64,000 nucleotides of DNA from Phragmites australis (taxonomy: Eukaryota; Streptophyta; Magnoliopsida; Poales; Poaceae): contig NC_084924.1 of NCBI RefSeq assembly GCF_958298935.1, forward strand, positions 25,331,819 to 25,395,818, given 5' to 3'. Below are positions 57,786 to 64,000 of this stretch, one piece after another; the first letter of the stretch is position 1; every line of letters starts with the position of its first letter. The translations under genes were made by a program, and so were the position numbers. The notes beneath the pieces were generated by a model that saw only the letters and a list, made by a program, of their open reading frames with translations, did no database searches and was not told the origin of the DNA.

Positions 57786-60297
57786 ACTACAAGCACTTTC
57801 CTCAATCTTAGACTTGATGGCATTGCATTTATCTGCCGAATTAATACCTCTAATGTTCCAGTTTAAGATATTCCAACTTTTCTTATGATGATTATCCATA
57901 AAAAAACCCTCAAAGTAAGAACCGGCCTTTGGGACTCCAGCAAAGCCGGAGAGTAAGGACCACCAAGATAGTAACTAGTAATATACCAATAAGAAATCCA
58001 GAACCGAAAGTCAAAAGTAGAATACTCATCCAATGAGAAAACCCAGGGTAAGAGAAGCAAAGCATGGATCCACTTGTGAAGAGTCTTAACTTTGATGTTG
58101 AGAAGGAAAAGGGAGTTTTTGGTCCAACCAAACCGAATATCCAAAGATAATAAACCAAAATACCAAGCATCATGAGTCAACAGTAACCAGTCGGTAGAAG
58201 TCTCCAAAAGGTTCCACCTCTCACAAGAGTGACCAGAATTTAGATTACAACAAAAGTCATCAGGGCATTCCCTGGTGGTCATAGAAATTCTAAAGGGACT
58301 ATTCATAGCTAACTAAGATAGGAGGTTGAGTACTGCTCCCTTCCCTTGTAGCCATTTTTTGATCATGCTCTGCGTTTAGCTCCCCGCTTGAAGTTTTCTC
58401 CCTCCTTGCCAGGAGCAGCTCTGTTGTTACCTCCGAAGGAGGTAAATTGCATTTCTCTATAGCCACCTGCTGGATTTGCAGAATAGGAATTTCCGGATAA
58501 AGTAAGCCCAACTTGTTGTATTCATCAATCTTTGCTATGTTAGGAAATTCAGCAGATGAATTGAAACTGGTTTGAAGAGAGTTACCAGCTAGAAGTCTTT
58601 TGTTGGGGGTTCTCCTGATCTTTGTCCTGCTTTTTGTATAGGTCTTCTGAAAATCATTACTTGGACTAACCTTGTGTCCATCAAACTTGCTTTGGAGCCT
58701 CTTGCTTCTTCTCAAGCTCTTATCAGATATTGGCATGGCAATTCTCTTCCTTGCTTTCGATTTTCCACCTCTTTTTGTAGCAATCTCCTGTTGAGCAAAG
58801 ACTTCTTTGAAATCAGGGAAGATTTGGTCGTCAGTTACAGTTCCTTGATCATCTTTCTTTTTGTTTCTGAGTTTCTTCCTGAAGAAGACTCTGGTGATGG
58901 CTGGCTTGGTGGAGTAGATGCCATTAGAATCTGATATAGGCTGTGGTGATTCTGAACTTTCTTTCCATGTCAAAAGAAGAGGGGTGTTGCTTTCTATACT
59001 TGCTTCTATGAGATCCTTTTGGTTCAAAGACTAATACTTCTTGAATTCTATCAAGGACTGAATCGTGAATATTCCTTGGATCTCAGAAGGATTAAAGGTG
59101 CTGATAAAAATACCCTTATTGTTGAGATTAGTTTTCCATTCCAGAGATGGGCTGGCACTGAAACCGAGAAAATATTTTTTGAGCAGCTTTGAACTTGCTT
59201 GAGATAACTCTCCATGGCTGTCCTTAAGTGATTAGCCATGAAACTAGCAACTGTATCCAAGTTCTCGTCCAACTGGTTATTTGAGTTGGAGGTTTTAGCC
59301 CGAGGAGAAGAGTTCACTAGAGGCTCATGTATCAGCAAGGCCCTTTGCCTGCTAGAATTCTGATTCTCTCTGACTTCAGCATTTCTTTCAACTCCAAGAG
59401 CTTGGACAAAAGGGACATCTGAAGAAGAAGCTTGGTTGACAGAACTTGCTTCAGAAACTTGATCTATTTGCATCTGCTGAGCCTGATTGTGAAGATCTTC
59501 CTGACCAAAGAGCTGATCAGCAAGCTGAGCCACAGCTTCGGGTTCACCAGGAAGAACAGGACCTTCAAAAGGATGAGGATTGCCATTGTTGGCAGGGGGG
59601 ACATCCTCATCCGGGGGAATCACATCAGCCATCATAGTGTTGAAGATATATACTAGACAAGTCCAAGAACGATCATCCCCATCAAGCTCACGACCAAGCT
59701 TGATGACCATGCTTCTAGGGATGTCTAGGGGATCATCAATCAGAACTTTAACTAGAACACGAGCCAAACTACGGTCTGAGGAGTGCCAGTGAAGAAGCTT
59801 GCCAAAGGAAGAACAGACTTGCTGAATGAAGTGCAGTTCCTTGAAGTCTAGAGGGAACCCGAGGAACGCAATCCATCCTTTTCTGGAGAAAGGGGATCAT
59901 TTATGGTTCTTGGCATTATCATGCTTGACAAAATTAATCACATGGGGACCTATCCAATGAGGATTACCAGCCAGCAGAACATCTCTTTCACACAAGTCCC
60001 CTAGCTTAAATATGCCAACTCCATGCAGATAAGGACTGAAGTAGAGAACATGCTTAAGAAGTTCTACCTCAATGTATTGTCTGATATCATGCAGCAATGC
60101 AAGTTCTTGGGTTGGGGAGAGCTCCTCCTCTGAGACCACGATCGCCAAGTCTTCATGCCTCTTAGCAGGGTTGCCAGCTATACTGACGAAGGACCTAATC
60201 TTGCGATTCTGGCCACCATCTTCAATGACAAGACCCGGCGGAATGAAACGCACAGGATCAGCGGCAAAGTTCGCCATGATCGAGCTCGAGAGAAAGG
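57786..60297 (-). pseudogene. L1-type LINE: ORF1 and the first part of ORF2, 3'-truncated
   Basis: The minus strand starts MANFAADPVRFIPPGLVIED at 60277, the beginning of a grass LINE ORF1. It continues in other frames with [20 protein letters not shown] and [11 protein letters not shown] at 59767-59051, a Gln/Asn-rich linker, and a basic Ser-rich part at 59027-58299. At about 57880 the ORF2 endonuclease begins (NILNWNIRGINSADKCNAIK, SKIEESAC) and stops abruptly at about 57786. RT is missing. LINEs are usually 5'-truncated, so loss of the 3' part points to a later deletion that also removed VPS52 exons. Confidence 0.75.
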
Positions 60298-60415
60298 TGT
60301 AGAATCAAGGATACCGACTAGAGGGGGGTGAATAGGCGGTTTTAAAACTAATTGCAATGCGATCAAGAACACTTGCGGAATTTACGTCCAAAAAGAAAAC
60401 TTAGCTCTAATACCA
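60298..60415 (-). repeat. Copia/Sirevirus LTR-end or leader-like fragment with a primer-binding-site-like end
   Basis: TGTAGAATCAAGGATACCGA then CTAGAGGGGGGTGAATAGGC parallels the LTR end at 15915 (TGTAGGAACGAG ... CTAGAGGGGGTGTGAATAGG). At 60404-60415 the minus strand reads TGGTATTAGAGC, an initiator-Met primer-binding-site-like sequence. The pieces are out of the usual order, so the fragment is chimeric or rearranged. Confidence 0.4.
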
Positions 60416-60545
60416 TGTTAAGAATAGCAACTTGTATTCCATTGAGACCATTAACCAGTATATATACTTGTACATGTGAGCAATATGAAAAAAAAAACCC
60501 TTATAACACGGAGATATTACACAAACCCAATATATATCTCTAACA
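60416..60545 (-). repeat. Short LTR-like sequence, 130 bp
   Basis: In minus-strand sense it starts TGTTAGAGATATATATTGGG and ends GCTATTCTTAACA, immediately followed by the TGGTATTAGAGC primer-binding-site-like motif. TG...CA ends plus a primer site suggest the 5' LTR of a short-LTR copia or TRIM-type element. No second copy was found. Confidence 0.4.
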
Positions 60546-61616
60546 ACAAAAAGCACTAGGCGCGCGGTCAGACTCCGCATAGCGCCTAGGCGCTTGTACT
60601 TTTGGCAAATGAACAAAGAAAAATAATAAAATAGGGAAAATATTGCATATTAACACACAAAAATAAGGAAAATTGGGGAAAACGCCTAGACCAAAAGCCT
60701 AGGTGTAAGCGAAGTGGTGATGCTCCACCTAGCGACTAGGCGCCGCTTTTTTAAACACTGCTCATATCATGATGATTGGTCAGTTTTTCAATAAAAAAAA
60801 AGACACAATAACTATGCCCAAATATGATCCTAAAGTACTGCACTTCATATTTTATGGCCTGCTACTTTGCTAGAGCTGCATATATTTCATCTTTTGTTCT
60901 CTTGCAAACCTGGAACATGTGTATAGCAAATATCCTTTCCCAGCTGTCCTTTGACAATAAAATTCTCAAATTTATTCTACTAGAACTGGACATCTTAATT
61001 GGGTAATATCATATTGTAAATTTCATATGTACCTTTTTAGAAGTGTATTGGATACAAGGTCTTGTTCGATAGAAGGAAGTATGTCACCAACTACTTATCA
61101 TGGTAACTAAAACCAGACTACACTGATGGTTGACGGGTAAAAACTAGAACTAAAGCCTTGTCTGGTCAGCTGGGTTAAAAGATTGGCGAGGAAATAAACC
61201 GGGTGAAACAGTGGTTTATTCAGAGTACACTCCTAGGATTTGAACGCTAAAGCACCAGAGGGCTAACAAGGTCACCTGATGTGTAGATATTGTTGTGTAT
61301 GTGGATAGCATTTTGTTGATAATGAATAACAGTTAAGTAAGATTAAAACATATTTATAAGTATTAAAAATATTTCATTACAATATATTTATAAGTGTTAT
61401 AGCGAACCTGATTGCTATGACTCAACCTGTTTACTCGCTGGTCTGGTTTCAGTAACTATGCTGCTAATACACCTTTCCTGAATGGAAATGATTTCACAAA
61501 TACTGCATACTCCCATATGATTTGACTGTTCCTTTTTGTTGGTATATGTGTTGTATCTGTGTTATTCTGTTTTTATGTGTAACTTTCTCCTTTTTCCATT
61601 GCCCTCCACACTGCAG
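60546..61616. other. Intronic repeat-rich sequence of the VPS52-like gene
   Basis: Near 60555-60750 lie copies of GCGCCTAGGCGC and GACTAGGCGCCGC, a palindromic GC-rich repeat pair bounding about 190 bp. No VPS52 exon is recognisable here. Confidence 0.45.
61130..61290 (-). repeat. Possible tRNA-derived SINE fragment
   Basis: On the minus strand, GACCTTGTTAGCCCTCTGG and, about 10 bases on, TAGCGTTCAAATCCTAGG resemble tRNA A- and B-boxes (GTTCAAATCC). A non-tRNA body follows toward 61130. No tail or flanking duplication was confirmed. Confidence 0.3.
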
Positions 61617-62405
61617 ATACACAATAATTATTCTTAAGGAACATGCTAAGGAGATATATGCAGAAGTTCGTGCAGCTTATATTGATACCATGAATAAGGT
61701 GAGTATCACAGTAAATGTGGCAATGTGATCTGAATAAGGCCCGGCCCACCAATCAATGTAACACCCTGATCCAATTGTGCACCCCATGTGTTGACCGTTG
61801 AGCATGCGGCTCGGTACTGCATTTTTTGTAGAAAGTGTAGAGTGCATCATATAATGCATATGGGTTCAAAAGTAGGTACTACAAATGCTTAAGCGTCCAA
61901 ATGTGGGAACTCCCGGATAACTCTTGGGCAAAGTGAGCAGAAATACACAAAGGAGTTGCTTCATGCTTGCATGGACCTGGAGTACTACAATATGTTTCTG
62001 TTGGTCTTTGCTTTTTGCTGCTCCCATTCTAAATTCGCTATGTTTAGTTTTTGTGCCATCAACCTTCATATACCCCAACTTTGTTAGAATTTTTTGCATG
62101 GATTTATCTAAGTCTGCTAGCAGCAAAGAGAACCCCAAAGAACTTATTGTGTATTTTCTTATATATTTTGGACAAACATTTATTTGTTTTCTTGGAATTT
62201 TTACTATCCCTACCATCTTTCAGGCGCTGAGTTCACATTTCCGTGCATACATAGAAGTGCTAGAGAAATTACAGTTGGACATAGCAACTTCCACCGACTT
62301 GGAGTCGAAACCAGAAGTACAGGCTTCCTTTTCTCCATTGGAAAAGAACCTCTGAAATCCCGTTCTTCAGTGTTCGCTTTGGGTGAAAAAATAAACATCT
62401 TAAAG

Positions 62406-62880
62406 GTAATTTTCTCACTGACAGTCCATTTAGATAATTTGATGCACCAACAAGTTCAGAATTTTGAAGTTCATTGGTGACTCAACCATTACATGGAAGC
62501 TAAACTGGGTCAATCGTGCTATATGGTTCTTGGCAACTGATCATTTATTTGATTCATGACTAAAACTTGCGATAATAATTCTAGCAGTTGCCTTTAGCTT
62601 AGTCCATTATTTGGTTCATGATAAAAAGTACGGTTGCTACAAGTCTATATGCAAAGCTAATTTTGGGATGAGTTTACTTCAAATTTTGTGTTAAAGCTGT
62701 GTTCCATGCAAATATATGTGGACATGCTTTTCTTTACACCTACAAGTCCAGTCAATCAAGTTTTCATGACATGTTCGTTTGGACATGCAAAGCGCTACGG
62801 TCCATACTTTTCGTTATTTAAATGTCATACCTGGTTTTAAGATCAAACTGAATATAGCTCTATGTATGTCAGGATCAAAT
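62406..62880. other. Probable intron of the VPS52-like gene
   Basis: It begins GTAATTTTC, a good donor after the last recognised exon. It is AT-rich and no following exon (family motif beginning EIDQPALIP) was found before the window ends. Confidence 0.4.
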
Positions 62881-64000
62881 TACATATATATAGCGATATC
62901 ATAAGTGCAATAACAGAATAATATCTCTTATTACAACATTTAACTTTATTACATCAACAACTTTAAGGGTCTAAAAGAAAACACATAGCAGTGGCAGAAA
63001 CGTGAGGCATCCACACTCCATAGGCATCGACCGAAAAGCTCACACGATTAGAACGCAGCATCATCCTTGGGGTACTTCACGAAATCTTCGCCTTCTGAGC
63101 AACAACATGTTGAGGGGAGAGAGGGCAAGCATGAGTACATAGAATACTCAACAAGTATGAAAAAGTATGATATGTGGGCCAATATCAAGAATGGCTTAAT
63201 TCATGGGTTTCTTTGCATTAATGACATTTCAATAGTCAAACAGTTATAGAAGCAACATATTTACTATGTGAAAGAATCTCTAAAACTTAAATCAAAAATT
63301 CCAACCACCATGATCCGCACCTGAGGTTCCATCTACCTCTAACCAAAACCAACTTCGAATCATAGCTTCCATAGCTGTGATCCACCGGAACCAACCCAAA
63401 ACACCTAAAACCACCCAGCTAATTATGTGAGGGTCTATGTCGCTCATGACTGTGAGCATGACTGATATATTAGTTTTCGCTCTGCAAAGGCTGTACATTT
63501 TACCTACGAGTCGTGATCAACTCTTTTATCGGTATGTGCCACTACCCTACACACATCCTATGGTGTGTGTCAAGAGATCATTACGAGGCATTTTCAAAGA
63601 GTCCTAGCATTTAATCGCCCACTAAGGTTTCACCGTCGTGGGAGTAACCCTCCACTCTAGAAGCCCCTTGTGCCTAATAGATCCGGGAAGTACCCCTTCC
63701 ATCCCTACACATCCATCTAGCTCATACACTACTGGAAGATCATTTAGTTACTTGGCCAAGCCATACCCATATAAGTCTCATGATTATACTGTTGTCATGG
63801 ATAGTCGCTCCACGAACCTATCCTTAAACATGGTCTGGGCAAGACAACTGCCAATCCAACCAGCAGGGTAATCACCATTAACAATTCGAAGCAAACAATG
63901 CATGGAACACATCTACAGGCGAACCATCACTTGCCTAGACCCTAAGTTCCATGTGTCTATGCACCTCACCAAAACTAACTTCATGTTCCATATACCATTA
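62881..64000. repeat. LTR-like repeat sequence at the right edge
   Basis: The stretch with GAACGCAGCATCATCCTTGG, GAAATCTTCGCCTTCTGAGC and TAGAATACTCAACAAGTATG resembles the internal part of a grass gypsy LTR. The resemblance is from memory and no termini are seen in the window. No coding signal was found. Confidence 0.3.

Larger units (their letters stand above)
56928..62405 (+). pseudogene. VPS52: Broken VPS52 homologue (GARP/EARP tethering-complex subunit)
   Basis: VPS52 is a core subunit of GARP, which tethers endosome-derived vesicles at the trans-Golgi. Segments with splice borders: exon 1 at 56928-57028 (FDLGVFVGDLALDEEVT), exon 2 at 57127-57176 (EGLQQELDDCKNDQ), exon 3 at 57396-57491 (EVANILANGIKLREYTKG ... 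VELDSIQ), a later exon at 61617-61698 (LKEHAKEIYAEVRAAYIDTM), and one at 62224-62405 (SSHFRAYIEVLEKLQLDIAT ... EPLKSRSSVFALGEKINIL). The exons between ...VELDSIQ and ...LKEHAKE, well over 150 residues in the family, are absent and replaced by LINE sequence. Exon 2 is out of frame with exon 1 when standard borders are used. The last exon shifts frame near 62303, consistent with a 4-base loss. The 3' exons are not seen in the window. Confidence 0.8.

Noticed and set aside
62210..62480. Separate open frames over the last VPS52-like exon
   Set aside because: They are the two halves of one frameshifted exon plus intron read-through, not independent genes.

Overview
This window looks like TE-dense intergenic DNA from a nuclear genome of the grass family (Poaceae). 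The basis is its content: Ty1/copia and Ty3/gypsy elements, L1-type LINEs, PIF/Harbinger, CACTA, hAT and Mutator-like DNA transposons, many in typical grass forms (UBN2-type copia Gag, CRM-like gypsy, RICESLEEPER-like hAT, grass LINE ORF1). Introns with GT-AG borders, plant-type TATA boxes and AT/CT microsatellites fit. I cannot name the species. There is no rRNA, intact tRNA, CRISPR or prokaryote-style operon.

Layout. 1-5323: 3' part of a decayed copia element with its 3' LTR. 6431-10372: a Mutator-type terminal fragment and decayed TE-associated coding sequence on the minus strand. 10373-14260: a very long gypsy LTR that cuts into a minus-strand Sirevirus-like copia fragment (14261-17170). 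18337-23890: a complete PIF/Harbinger element with TTA target duplications, an intact spliced transposase, a Myb-like ORF1, a further 131-codon ORF and internal 172-bp tandem repeats. 25214-27736: CACTA termini and a piece of a Ulp1-like protease. 28740-30600: LINE ORF2 remnant. 31400-39054: a complete young CRM-like gypsy element with 918-bp LTRs, TAAGA target duplications and an open 1,659-residue polyprotein that runs into the 3' LTR; it sits inside older CACTA-like repeats. 39934-41933: a 2-kb long-TIR (foldback) Mutator-like element nested in another DNA transposon. 43256-43869: two MITEs. 44060-47010: decayed Tat/Retand-type gypsy pieces on both strands. 48025-50741: a CACTA element with CAT target duplications carrying a three-exon gene in open frame. 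51635-52861: a small CACTA element with GCT target duplications. 52920-56831: a hAT element with a decayed transposase.

The only host gene recognised is a VPS52 (GARP tethering complex) homologue on the plus strand from 56928. It is broken. Exons 1-3 and two later exons are present, but the middle exons are replaced by a minus-strand LINE 5' fragment, and at least one retained exon is frameshifted. The hAT element lies about 96 bp upstream of its ATG. The far right end resembles another LTR.

The genes do not form a pathway. The window is a record of nested insertions, so target-site duplications and element termini are the most reliable guide to its structure.
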